Source: Chloroflexota bacterium
GTDB taxonomy: Bacteria; Chloroflexota; Dehalococcoidia; Lucifugimonadales; Lucifugimonadaceae
Reading direction: 5' to 3'
DNA: 64,000 bases
Assembly (NCBI GenBank): GCA_013204545.1
Contig: JABMNN010000061.1
Coordinates: 1-64,000, forward strand
The notes under the pieces were generated by a model. It searched no databases. It was not told the origin of the DNA and worked only from the letters and a program-made list of their open reading frames with translations. Position numbers and translations under genes: made by a program. The stretch's first letter is position 1. Each line of letters begins with the position of its first letter. This document shows, in pieces, positions 1-8,813 of the stretch.

Positions 1-32
1 ACATTTGAGTAAGAGTTAGCTTCTACTGTCAA

Positions 33-104
33 AGCGGCAGACCGGGCTCGAACCGGCGACCTTTTGCTTGGGAAGCAAATGCTCTACCACTGAGCTACTC
101 CCGC
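33..104 (-). tRNA. tRNA-Gly (anticodon CCC)
   Basis: Read on the minus strand, the sequence folds as a cloverleaf with the D-loop motif AGCTCAGTGGTAGAGC, the anticodon loop TTCCCAA (anticodon CCC, reading GGG) and the T-loop GGTTCGAGCC. The acceptor stem GCGGGAG/CTGCCGC has one G-G mismatch at the fifth pair. The 3' CCA is not encoded (the sequence continues with TTT), so a CCA-adding enzyme must finish it. Confidence 0.93.
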
Positions 105-248
105 TCTGTTTCTTGAGGATATGCCGTGTCGAATGGACGGTCAATCGATTTTCGATGATTCAATAATCATGTGAATTACTGTTACCCCCGGTACGTAAGC
201 CTGTCGATGCCACCACCGCCCCGCCCGATCCTCCATTAAACTCGATCA

Positions 249-800
249 ATGCCAAAAAATACGAACTTATTCTGGGTTGATCTAGAAATGACAGGGCTTG
301 GCGACGAGCAGGTGATCGTTGAGATTGCTTCGCTGGTGACCGATGCCGACCTCAATATCCTTGCTGAAGGTCCCGAGATCGCAATTCACCGAACTCCTCA
401 AGAGATGGAGCGCATGGAAGAGTGGCCTGCAAAGCAACATCAAATTTCTGGGCTTCTCGATCGCATTGAGGCTTCGAAAATCGATATTGCTGAAGCCGAG
501 AAGCTAACTCTCGCTTTCGTCAAGAAGTGGACGGTGAAGGGTAATGCGCCCTTGTGTGGAAATTCGATCTGGGTTGACCGACGTTTCTTACACAAGGAGA
601 TGCCTAATCTGGAGAATCACCTGCACTACAGAATGATCGATGTCTCATCGTTCAAAGAGCTTGTGGAGCGTTGGTACCCAAAAACACTTCGCCCACCTTC
701 TAAAGAAGGCACGCACTTGGCGATGAACGACGTAAAAGAAAGTGTCGAAGAGCTTCGCTGGTATCGAGAGAATATTTTCAAAGGTGCAGTCGCAGAGTAG
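249..800 (+). CDS. orn: Oligoribonuclease
   Basis: A 183-residue 3'-5' exoribonuclease that removes the last 2-5 nt oligoribonucleotides in RNA turnover and clears pGpG from c-di-GMP degradation; cytosolic. The N-terminal FWVDLEMTGL carries the first Asp/Glu pair of the DEDDh fold, LCGNSIWVDRRFL the second acidic site, and the C-terminal HLAMNDVKESVEELRWYR the catalytic His and last Asp. The length is normal for the family. It starts with ATG and stands alone after the tRNA gene, which is on the other strand. Confidence 0.96.
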   Translation: MPKNTNLFWVDLEMTGLGDEQVIVEIASLVTDADLNILAEGPEIAIHRTPQEMERMEEWPAKQHQISGLLDRIEASKIDIAEAEKLTLAFVKKWTVKGNAPLCGNSIWVDRRFLHKEMPNLENHLHYRMIDVSSFKELVERWYPKTLRPPSKEGTHLAMNDVKESVEELRWYRENIFKGAVAE

Positions 801-1024
801 TCGGGCGCTATGTCTCCTTCAAGCTGCTATCAACCACGGACTGAAGAGTGAGTGTCCAGCCAGCCGAACAGATTGATATAGTCACTATGGTTATTTCAAG
901 CTATTCCTTATGGTTGTATCCGAAACTAAATAAACCTGTTGGAAAATGGATCGCTCAGCCGAGCACTGATAATTGTCGACCTTGTCGGTAATCACAAATC
1001 GAACGACAAACACGGAGATAGAGT

Positions 1025-1927
1025 GTGAAAATTGGGATTCTGTCCCGTGGTGCAAACCTTTACAGCACTCGACGATTAGTCGAGGCTGCTGAAGAACGAT
1101 CGCATGAAGTACAGGTAGTCGACTATTTACGTTGCTACATGAACATCACGACTCGCAATCCGAAGATCATGTTTGCAGGCGAACCACTTTTGTTCGACGC
1201 GATCATCCCACGAATTTCTGCGCAGAGAACTTTCTATGGCACCGCCATCGTGCGTCAGTTCGAAATGATGGGGGTGTATTCGCCAAATGATTCTCAAGCG
1301 ATTACTCGGTCGAGGGACAAACTCAGGTCTCTCCAAATTCTTACGCAAACCGATGTCGGAATGCCAATTACTAGCTTTGCAGATTCGACACTTGATGCCG
1401 ATGGACTAATCGAAGCGGTTGGTGGCGCTCCATTAATAATCAAACTCCTTGAGGGCACGCAGGGAGTAGGTGTTGTGCTCGCTGAATCAAAGTCGGCAGC
1501 CAGATCGGTAATTGCGGCCTTTCGGCAGCAGAATTCCAACATCCTAGTTCAAGAATTCATTAAAGAATCCAAGGGCACCGATGTTCGATGCCTTGTGATT
1601 GGCAACAAAGTTGTAGCAGCGATGGAACGCCGTGGGATCGATGGTGAATTCCGTTCGAATCTTCATCAAGGCGGGAAAGCTACGCCTGTTACGCTCACTC
1701 CAACAGAGCGAAAAATGGCACGAACTGCAGCTAGAGCTTTAGGGTTGAATATTGCTGGAGTTGACCTAATACGATCGAGTCGCGGTCCGTTGGTTATGGA
1801 AGTTAACTCCTCGCCTGGAATCGAAGGGGTTGAAGTGGCAACCGGCGTCGATGTCGCAAAGCTGATAGTGGAGTTCATTGAGAAAAACATTCCAACAAAA
1901 CCCTTGAAGCGGAGACCAATCGCATAA
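1025..1927 (+). CDS. rimK: RimK-type ATP-grasp alpha-L-glutamate ligase
   Basis: A 300-residue ATP-grasp enzyme that in characterised relatives adds glutamates to the C-terminus of ribosomal protein S6. It has the RimK N-terminal domain ([14 protein letters not shown]), the ATP-grasp core ([15 protein letters not shown]), the [10 protein letters not shown] strand and the metal-binding end [13 protein letters not shown]. Length matches E. coli RimK. The GTG start follows a GGAGAT ribosome binding site. The next gene is a retropepsin-like protease of the kind often paired with RimK, so the two probably form one operon. Confidence 0.92.
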   Translation: MKIGILSRGANLYSTRRLVEAAEERSHEVQVVDYLRCYMNITTRNPKIMFAGEPLLFDAIIPRISAQRTFYGTAIVRQFEMMGVYSPNDSQAITRSRDKLRSLQILTQTDVGMPITSFADSTLDADGLIEAVGGAPLIIKLLEGTQGVGVVLAESKSAARSVIAAFRQQNSNILVQEFIKESKGTDVRCLVIGNKVVAAMERRGIDGEFRSNLHQGGKATPVTLTPTERKMARTAARALGLNIAGVDLIRSSRGPLVMEVNSSPGIEGVEVATGVDVAKLIVEFIEKNIPTKPLKRRPIA

Positions 1928-1977
1928 CGTCTTCCAGTGATCAACACATAAGCGAGAAGATCGCTGGTTGGCGTGAG

Positions 1978-2373
1978 TTGGTTACCCTTGCCGACCTAAC
2001 GTCCATTCCGATAATAGCCAAGTTAGATACCGGAGCACGATCTTCAGCGCTTCATGCGCCCCGACTCAAGACCTTTGAACGGGAGGGTCAGTCGTGGGTT
2101 CGGTTTGAGATTCGCCCGAAACAACGCAGCCGAGCAGGGGCAACAACTGTTGAATTACCGGTAGTCGGTACCAGAAAAGTGACGAGTTCCAACGGAGAAT
2201 CAGAGATCAGGCCAGTAGTGAGAACCATGTGCAAAATGGGAAAATCACGATGGCAGATCGAGATAACTCTTACGAAAAGGTACTCGATGAGTTACCGACT
2301 GCTACTAGGAAGATCGGCGATTAGGGGACGCTTCACTGTTAGCTCTTTGAAATCGTACCTCCAAGGTCCGTGA
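1978..2373 (+). CDS. RimK-associated retropepsin-like (ATP-dependent zinc protease family) protein
   Basis: Belongs to the PF05618 / COG4067 family, which has a retropepsin-like fold and is commonly encoded next to rimK; the Pseudomonas member RimB acts with RimK in S6 modification. The aspartic-protease-like motif KLDTGARSSALHA is clear, and YRLLLGRSAIRG closes the fold. The start is uncertain. The only usual start codon in frame is TTG at 1978, but the frame is open upstream to 1882 and encodes EKIAGWRE, which matches the conserved N-terminus of the family. Translation may therefore begin upstream at a non-standard codon, or a base may be wrong. Confidence 0.8.
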   Translation: MVTLADLTSIPIIAKLDTGARSSALHAPRLKTFEREGQSWVRFEIRPKQRSRAGATTVELPVVGTRKVTSSNGESEIRPVVRTMCKMGKSRWQIEITLTKRYSMSYRLLLGRSAIRGRFTVSSLKSYLQGP

Positions 2374-2406
2374 CCGCCTCGATAACGGTTCCATCGAGAA
2401 ATTCGT

Positions 2407-3171
2407 TTACTGAACGCTGTAGCCGCCATCAATCGGGATTGACACACCTGATACGAATTGCGATGCAGCCGACGCCAGGAAAATTGCCGTTCCCGCTAAG
2501 TCGTTCGGCTGTCCCCAACGTCCGGCGGGTGTTCGACCCTCGATAGCGGCGTATCGCTCAGGGAATAGCCGGCCAAATTCATCGGTCATTTCAGTCACAA
2601 TCCACCCCGGCAATATAGCGTTCACTTGCACGTTGTACTTGGCATAGGCTATCGCACAGCTTTTTGTGTACTGCACAACTCCGCCTTTACTCGCTGCATA
2701 TGCGGGCGCGTACGGTGAGCCGAATATCGACATCATCGAACCGATATTGATGATCTTTCCACCGCCGCGTGACTTCATAAGTGGGAATGCCAGCGAGGTG
2801 ACACTGTGCATGCTGGTGAGGTTCGTATCGATAACGTCTTGCCAATCTTCTTCAGAAAGAAGATGAGGTTCATCGGCACGTTTGTTCGTTCCGGCATTGT
2901 TCACGACAATATCTAGGCCGCCGAACTTTTCTACTGTTGCGTCCAACGCGGACTGAATAGAGCTGCGGTCTTTGACATCACATTGAATAGCCAACACACG
3001 GTCGCCAGCACCGGCGGATGATATTTCTGCGACAGCTGAATCGAGTTTCGCTTTGGTTCGAGCAGCAAGCACAACTGATGCACCTTGGTCGATGAATCCT
3101 TTTGCCATGCCCAGCCCGATACCACCATTGCCGCCAGTTACGAATGCGACTTTACCTTCTAAGTTGAACAT
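2407..3171 (-). CDS. SDR family oxidoreductase
   Basis: A classical short-chain dehydrogenase/reductase of about 254 residues using NAD(P)H; the substrate is unknown. It shows the cofactor motif TGGNGGIGLG, the NNAG motif, the Ser of NIGSMMS and the catalytic YAASK, and ends with the usual SGVSIPIDGGY. I set the start at the internal ATG (MFNLEGKVAFVTGG), preceded by AAAGGAATCGGT; the longer ORF adds 19 residues that do not look like SDR sequence. It is transcribed divergently from the CoA-transferase. Confidence 0.9.
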   Translation of the reverse strand: MFNLEGKVAFVTGGNGGIGLGMAKGFIDQGASVVLAARTKAKLDSAVAEISSAGAGDRVLAIQCDVKDRSSIQSALDATVEKFGGLDIVVNNAGTNKRADEPHLLSEEDWQDVIDTNLTSMHSVTSLAFPLMKSRGGGKIINIGSMMSIFGSPYAPAYAASKGGVVQYTKSCAIAYAKYNVQVNAILPGWIVTEMTDEFGRLFPERYAAIEGRTPAGRWGQPNDLAGTAIFLASAASQFVSGVSIPIDGGYSVQ

Positions 3172-3408
3172 ACCGATTCCTTTTCTGAACGACATCCGCT
3201 GACATTTAGCAGTCAGCTTCGTGTGCATGTAAGTCTGGCGAGATTATCGCAGAGAGTTTTAATACTTGTCGCTCACATTCGAGTCTCGTGAGTCGTTACC
3301 GAAGCACTCATTTTCGGAATAACATTTCCGTCGGCTTATCATGGTCAAAACAATTACGAGCAAATCAGACGAACGTTAGATCGATCGACCAGTACTTAAT
3401 TGGAAATC

Positions 3409-4638
3409 ATGCAAACTCTCCCCAATCCTCTTGGCATGCCCGAAGCACTCGATGGCGTACGCGTTCTCGATTGTTCACAAATTCTTGCGGGCCCATTTTG
3501 CAGCATGTTGCTCGCTGATATGGGAGCCGATGTGATTAAGATCGAGAAACCTAACGGCGGGGACGATACTCGCCGGATGGGGCCTCCTTTCATCGGTACA
3601 GAATCTGCCGCATTTCTTGCAATGAATCGCAATAAACGCAGCATGGTTCTAAATTTCAAAGAGCCAGATGGTGTTGAGGCGATGAAACGACTCGTCAAGG
3701 ATGCCGACGTTGTTATAGAGAACTATCGGACGGGTGTCATGGCTCGGCTCGGGCTCGGCTACGAAGATCTTAAGGCAATCAACCCCGGCATTATTTACTG
3801 TTCAATTTCTGGATTCGGGCGAACCGGCCCCTATGCCAATCGCGGCGGGTACGATCTGGTTGCGCAGGGTATGAGCGGGATCATGAGCTTCACTGGGGTT
3901 CCGGGTACGCCTCCAGTAAAAGTCGGGGTGCCGATCGCAGATATGAACGCTGGAATGTTCTCAGTTTACGGAATCCTCACCGCCTACATAAACAAACTCA
4001 AAACAGGCAAAGGTCAGTACCTAGAAGTGTCGCTTCTGGAAGCTGCTCTTGCTTACACCGTTTGGGAATCGGCGGGGTACTTCGCCACCGGCGACGTAGC
4101 GGAACCACTCGGTTCATCACACCGAAACTCGGCTCCATATCAAGGCCTTAAGACTAAAGACGGTCACATTATTGTTGGAGCGCCAAACCAGCCAAACTGG
4201 GAACGATTTGCCAATGCGTTGGGGCGCGAGGATCTCATCGCTCAGGAGATATTTGAAGATAACGCAGGGCGGCTGGTAAACCGCGAAAAGCTCGAAAAAG
4301 AACTGGAATTCACTCTAGTATCGAAGACTTCTGAAGAGTGGCTTGAAATTCTCGAAGAAGCTGGAGTGCCCGCTGGTCCCATCCTGAACATGTCAGAAGT
4401 TTGGGCGGATCCGCAGGTACAAGATCGAGGTATGGAAGCTGTTTTGGAACACCCGACTGCAGGAACTATCAAAAACATTGGACTCGCAGCGAAGCTCTAC
4501 GGAACTCCGGGAAGAATTACGGAACCTGCGCCTTTACTCGGCCAGCACACGCGCGAAATTTTGCTTGGAATTGGGTACACCGCTGGAGATATCAATACTC
4601 TGGTCGAATCAGGTGCTGCTGTCACCAACGATATCTAG
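3409..4638 (+). CDS. CaiB/BaiF family CoA-transferase
   Basis: A class III (family III) CoA-transferase of about 409 residues, moving CoA between acyl-CoA and a carboxylic acid. It has the N-terminal LDCSQILAGPFCSMLLADMG and VIKIEKPNGGDDTR motifs, and the catalytic Asp in RGGYDLVAQGMSG. The ORF track starts at a TTG three codons upstream; ATG at 3409 is more likely. Its stop codon shares the palindrome CTAG with the stop of the convergent CopC/CopD gene. The substrate cannot be read from sequence: formyl-CoA, carnitine-type and bile-acid-type members look alike at this level. Confidence 0.9.
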   Translation: MQTLPNPLGMPEALDGVRVLDCSQILAGPFCSMLLADMGADVIKIEKPNGGDDTRRMGPPFIGTESAAFLAMNRNKRSMVLNFKEPDGVEAMKRLVKDADVVIENYRTGVMARLGLGYEDLKAINPGIIYCSISGFGRTGPYANRGGYDLVAQGMSGIMSFTGVPGTPPVKVGVPIADMNAGMFSVYGILTAYINKLKTGKGQYLEVSLLEAALAYTVWESAGYFATGDVAEPLGSSHRNSAPYQGLKTKDGHIIVGAPNQPNWERFANALGREDLIAQEIFEDNAGRLVNREKLEKELEFTLVSKTSEEWLEILEEAGVPAGPILNMSEVWADPQVQDRGMEAVLEHPTAGTIKNIGLAAKLYGTPGRITEPAPLLGQHTREILLGIGYTAGDINTLVESGAAVTNDI

Positions 4639-6983
4639 CCGTTATCGAATTCAGCTCGCAGATAGTTCACTAGATGCCACATTTCATCCTCGGTCAGCAC
4701 ACCTTCTTGCCCGGGCATGCCCGACTGGCCAATTCCGTCGCGAATAAATTCAAAAAGAATCGTATCGCTATGCAATGGAACGTGAACGATTAAATCGGCT
4801 GGTGGTTTTGGAAGTCCAGAAACACCAGATCCATCGCCCAATCCTGACAATCCGTGACACACCGCACAGGTGGCTGAATATACCGGTAGACCAATGGCAA
4901 CCGACTCTGCTGTTGGCGGGTACGGATTACGAATTTCCTCTGGTAACCCAACGCGCAGTACCTGCACGTTGAGTACTAGTAAAAGGCCAACTGTTACTAC
5001 CGCAACTCCAGGGGCTAGCAGACCTTTCTGTGTGCCTGACAATTTGAAAAACGATGGGGCGATTTTTCCACGAAATCCTAAAACAACTATCAAGCCGCCA
5101 GAAATCAGCAACTGCAATCCAAATAGTAGATTCGCCGTGTCGGAATCGGGCTTGATCGCAGATGCGGCGGTTGCTGCCGATCGAGCATCGAACCGGAACG
5201 CTGTTCGAGCATCGAAAGCATCAGGGCGTTGCACCACAACCTCAGCCTGATATTCGCCGGCAATATTCAACTGAGCATCGTTGAGTCGCCATACACCAGC
5301 ACCGGTATCTTCGAGAGAAACCAGTGGTTCGCCAAGATCATCATTGGTGAATTTGAGTCGGACTCTCACATCAATGGCGTTTTCGATCACTTCGCCATTC
5401 GGTTTGGTAATGCGAACAATTACGTCGTTTTCGCCGACTTCAGCAGGATCAATATTAATATCGAACTTTGTACCGTCAGTTACGTCTTGGTAGACCGCTG
5501 TATCTTCAGCTCCAATTCCCATTCGTCCTGCGTACTGTCTAGCAGGCTCAAGACTTGCCAACCAACCAACCGCACCGAACACAAAAACAGCGATAGCCGC
5601 CTCTACCAACAACGATCTACCGAATCGTCGTTCGCCACCAATTCCGATGCTCTTCGCTAGCTTGAAGCCGTTGTAGGCGGCGAAACCGAGTAGTGGAATA
5701 ATCAGGCTGAGTTTGCCGATCAAGAACCAGCCGTACGGGGTACCCAAAGCCGCCGGAATCGTGACCTGCATGTAGCTTGAAAACATTCCGGTTGTAATCA
5801 AAATTCCCGCGCTGAGTAAGCCCAGCACCGTAAATTTCGGAATCGCAGAATTAAGTAAATCGGAAACACTGGGGCCATCAAGTTCACGAATGAAAATTGG
5901 AACCGCAATCGCCAGATAAATCACCCCGCCAAGCCACACCATAGAAGAAACTAAATGCGCAAAGTCGGTGGCAATTGCCAACATCTTTACATCAGATGGC
6001 GAAGCCGCATTGTGGCTACTCGCTGCGACTAGCCCTAGAAAAATAAATCCGATAACCACGGCGAGCTGTGCAATCACGGAATCAGCTACGAGTGAGCCCT
6101 CAAGCTCTCCTTCAGATTCATCTTCATGGAATACCTCCGACGGCACAGCGTTTCGCATCGCCACATAGACCAGCACGGCTATCCCGATCACTGCGACGAA
6201 GCGATATGACCAAAGCCGACCCCAACCGCTTTCCAGCACAACAGATCGCAACACTTCTACATTGGGCGAGAATGCCGAATCGCCAGAAATAACACTCGCC
6301 TGTTGAAGTAACTGCCCAATCATGGCAAGTATCAGTACGCCAAGAGAAATAGCTGCAACCCGGGACCATGCTTTCGAGACCGCTATACCAGCGGGTTGCC
6401 AATCGTCTTTTGATGAATCGCCGTAAATAACCGGAATACCTATCAACAGTTCAAACGACAGGCCGCCGATAACAATCGCAGCTGCAAAAAATACAAGCCA
6501 GCGAAGCCACGGGTCAGCGACTGTTTGTAGTAACGGCTGCTCGACGGCGTTGATCTGCGCGCCGGTTGACAGCGGTTCACCGACAGCAAATACAAACGAT
6601 CCAATTACCTTGTGCCCATCGACCGACGATAGGTTTTTCCAAACCACGGTGTAAGTACCGTTGTCCAATGGTGGGAGACCAACCGACATCGCAGATGGTT
6701 CAGATCGATCTCGAGCGGAATCGTCGAGGTCCACTCGCTCAGCCGCTGAGTTCAACACCGTCACAACGCTGAACGATTCTTCAATCGGTTCACTAAACCA
6801 GATGATTACGCGATCTGGTGAAGTTTCAAGTTCACTTTTTGGCGCAGGGCTGGAATTGATCTGGTTCGCATGTGCTTCAACCGGTTTAGATGGCGAGGTG
6901 ATCAATACGATCATCGACACAAGCGTGAACAGCCCGAGCAGGAATCTGTGTCCTACCACGTTGTGACCAAGAAGCCGGATCAA
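4635..6983 (-). CDS. CopC-CopD copper-handling protein fused to a cytochrome c domain
   Basis: A 782-residue envelope protein. After a signal segment (about 1-38) comes a CopC domain starting at HANQINSSPAPKSEL and ending near HKVIGSFVFAVG. A CopD-type integral membrane domain follows (about 160-470), then a soluble beta domain (about 490-590), one more helix, a further helix, and a C-terminal cytochrome c domain with CAVCHG haem attachment and a Met ligand region GQSGMPGQ. CopC/CopD are known for periplasmic copper binding and uptake; a haem domain on the end suggests electron transfer coupled to copper. It begins with TTG overlapping the stop (TTGA) of the upstream 61-codon gene. Confidence 0.88.
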   Translation of the reverse strand: MIRLLGHNVVGHRFLLGLFTLVSMIVLITSPSKPVEAHANQINSSPAPKSELETSPDRVIIWFSEPIEESFSVVTVLNSAAERVDLDDSARDRSEPSAMSVGLPPLDNGTYTVVWKNLSSVDGHKVIGSFVFAVGEPLSTGAQINAVEQPLLQTVADPWLRWLVFFAAAIVIGGLSFELLIGIPVIYGDSSKDDWQPAGIAVSKAWSRVAAISLGVLILAMIGQLLQQASVISGDSAFSPNVEVLRSVVLESGWGRLWSYRFVAVIGIAVLVYVAMRNAVPSEVFHEDESEGELEGSLVADSVIAQLAVVIGFIFLGLVAASSHNAASPSDVKMLAIATDFAHLVSSMVWLGGVIYLAIAVPIFIRELDGPSVSDLLNSAIPKFTVLGLLSAGILITTGMFSSYMQVTIPAALGTPYGWFLIGKLSLIIPLLGFAAYNGFKLAKSIGIGGERRFGRSLLVEAAIAVFVFGAVGWLASLEPARQYAGRMGIGAEDTAVYQDVTDGTKFDINIDPAEVGENDVIVRITKPNGEVIENAIDVRVRLKFTNDDLGEPLVSLEDTGAGVWRLNDAQLNIAGEYQAEVVVQRPDAFDARTAFRFDARSAATAASAIKPDSDTANLLFGLQLLISGGLIVVLGFRGKIAPSFFKLSGTQKGLLAPGVAVVTVGLLLVLNVQVLRVGLPEEIRNPYPPTAESVAIGLPVYSATCAVCHGLSGLGDGSGVSGLPKPPADLIVHVPLHSDTILFEFIRDGIGQSGMPGQEGVLTEDEMWHLVNYLRAEFDNG

Positions 6984-7165
6984 CGGTTACGTCTCGCCTT
7001 CCTCTTTTTGCGTCGCTGTTCTTTGCCCTTGCTCGCCTTCCATGACAGAAAAGCCAGAACGATAAGTAGAGCAGCGATTCCGCCAAAAATGATCGCCTCG
7101 TCGTAAGCACCTCCGGCTCCGTGGAGAAGCGGTATGTGAGTGAACGTGAACGGACTCGATGTCAT
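6980..7165 (-). CDS. Small single-helix membrane protein in the copper operon
   Basis: Encodes 61 residues with one clear membrane helix (AIIFGGIAALLIVLAFLSW) followed by a strongly basic tail (KGKEQRRKKRKARRNR), so the C-terminus is probably cytoplasmic. I recognise no family. It has a good ribosome binding site (TAGGAAATAAATATG) and overlaps the CopC-CopD-cytochrome gene by 4 nt, which supports it as a real translated gene in this operon. Confidence 0.75.
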   Translation of the reverse strand: MTSSPFTFTHIPLLHGAGGAYDEAIIFGGIAALLIVLAFLSWKASKGKEQRRKKRKARRNR

Positions 7166-7185
7166 ATTTATTTCCTAAGCGTTAG

Positions 7186-8208
7186 CTAAGCTTTTTTGCC
7201 TGAACGTTGAAATGCCAACCCACCTAGTACCAATCCTGCTAGCCCAAGTATGAGCGCAACGATGCCCATCAGAGTAGCCGTCGACGCGGAGCTTGCTGCA
7301 TCATCAGCATCAATTCCAGCGGCGTTAGCTGCATCTAATGCGCCACGAGCAGCGTTTTCAGTTTCCCGTGGAGCTGCCAACTGCACAGGGAATTGAATTT
7401 CCGCTGCAGCTGTAACTTCGTCGAAAGTCGTGTTGCTCGATTTGAAACTTTCGTCGATTACTTGACCATTGATCTCCCCAAAGAAACGGAAGTTGTACGC
7501 CCCTGGTGAAGTTGGAATGAATTCAGCCTTGTACTGCCCCGGAGAGTTCCATGCTTCTTGGAGTTCCATAATTTGCGACACCGACGAAGCAACATGAGTC
7601 ACTTCAACCTGCAGAGTAGTCAATCCCGAAACGGCGTTTTTATCTACTGTTCCATCACCCGTCGTTACATCTCCAAGAGCACCGCTCATGACGACCGTCG
7701 GCTCGGTCATGTGGTTCTCAAACTTGACGGTCGTACCTGCTTGAATCATCAGCATACTTGGCACAAATCCATTCTCCAGAATCTCAACCACCATTTGATC
7801 GGCCGCGGGGTAGTTGTGCCCAACCATGATCGAACCTTGAGTTTCGATCGGGTGCGCGTGGAACGGAATGGTCAAACCTTCAAAGGTTTGATCGAAGCTG
7901 AACTCATAGCTACCGCCAGCTTCCAGCTCACTAACAAACACACCGCCATGAGACACGAGATCGACCTCGCTGCCCATATCCATTGCCATGCCAGAAACGG
8001 GGTCATGTCCCTCTTCCAACAAAGAAGTAACTCGAATAGAAACTCCGTTAAGCATTCCTTCGACAGCTGGCTCATTGATGAATCCAATCACAAAGTTGTA
8101 GTCACCAACCTCTCGTCCTTCGTGGGCGAACGCTGTACTCGTGCCGAGTACAGCGAATAGAACTGTAAGTAATAACGCACTGCGTGTGCTCCAACTAGGT
8201 AAAGACAT
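7186..8208 (-). CDS. Exported membrane-anchored protein with cupredoxin-like segment
   Basis: About 340 residues. A signal peptide ends near STAFAHEGRE, a soluble region follows, then a C-terminal membrane helix (TLMGIVALILGLAGLVLGGLAF) and a short basic tail. The part around MVVEILENGFVPSMLMIQAGTTVKF resembles the first strands of a cupredoxin, and the flanking region has several Met and His residues (GMAMDMGSE, FHAHPIE), suggesting metal binding. ATG at 8208 is chosen because GGGAG lies just upstream; the ORF track start adds 8 residues. It is followed by the CopC/CopD genes on the same strand, so a copper role is likely but inferred. Confidence 0.8.
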   Translation of the reverse strand: MSLPSWSTRSALLLTVLFAVLGTSTAFAHEGREVGDYNFVIGFINEPAVEGMLNGVSIRVTSLLEEGHDPVSGMAMDMGSEVDLVSHGGVFVSELEAGGSYEFSFDQTFEGLTIPFHAHPIETQGSIMVGHNYPAADQMVVEILENGFVPSMLMIQAGTTVKFENHMTEPTVVMSGALGDVTTGDGTVDKNAVSGLTTLQVEVTHVASSVSQIMELQEAWNSPGQYKAEFIPTSPGAYNFRFFGEINGQVIDESFKSSNTTFDEVTAAAEIQFPVQLAAPRETENAARGALDAANAAGIDADDAASSASTATLMGIVALILGLAGLVLGGLAFQRSGKKA

Positions 8209-8272
8209 TTTTTGCTCCCAACTATGAATCAAGCTTCATCGAGTCGTCTCAGATAAACCAAAACTTGTGCAA

Positions 8273-8689
8273 CTAAGCGCGGCGAGGAGGTCTGTCCAAC
8301 GGAGCGATCGCTTCGTCATCGGGAATAACGGGGGCTCCGACCTGGATAGCGACCATGTGTGGGCTATAGCCGGGTATCAACAATTCGAGAGTCGCACCAT
8401 CCAATGTGAGTGAGCCATAAGCCGGTGACACCGATGTACTGGTCACAGATATCCCGTCACCGTTCACGTCAACGGAGATATGTCTATGACCAGTCAACAA
8501 GTGTTCGTGGAGATTTGTTTTCTCTCCGACGAGCAGGTGGGTGTGCTCAGGAGAACGATCAGCATAGTGGTGGTCAACTGCTGGTCCAATTACAGGCATC
8601 AACAATCCAAATACCATAACTGGTATAGCCAGACTCAAACCGAACGAGATCATCACCCGCGTGAATCTATGTTTTGCTCGCTTTACCAA
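8273..8689 (-). CDS. His-rich membrane-anchored hypothetical protein
   Basis: Encodes 138 residues with an N-terminal basic stretch and a membrane helix or signal anchor (MISFGLSLAIPVMVFGLLMPVIG), followed by an outside domain rich in His (DHHYADRSPEHTHLL, LHEHLLTGHRHIS). I do not recognise a family. Being first in the minus-strand run that leads to the copper genes, and with so many His residues, it may bind copper; this is inference only. Confidence 0.68.
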   Translation of the reverse strand: MVKRAKHRFTRVMISFGLSLAIPVMVFGLLMPVIGPAVDHHYADRSPEHTHLLVGEKTNLHEHLLTGHRHISVDVNGDGISVTSTSVSPAYGSLTLDGATLELLIPGYSPHMVAIQVGAPVIPDDEAIAPLDRPPRRA

Positions 8690-8813
8690 AAACTTTCAGC
8701 CCTGTTTACCGCTACGATTGCTCTTCATGCACATCAGTGTACGGAGTCGGTGTAACAAGAATGAAGCCGGGGTCATATCGATGCAACGACCCACCGTAAA
8801 TATAAGATGAGGA

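Noticed and set aside
1294-1542. Antisense ORFs inside rimK and many similar track lines
   Set aside because: They are shadows of well-supported genes on the other strand.
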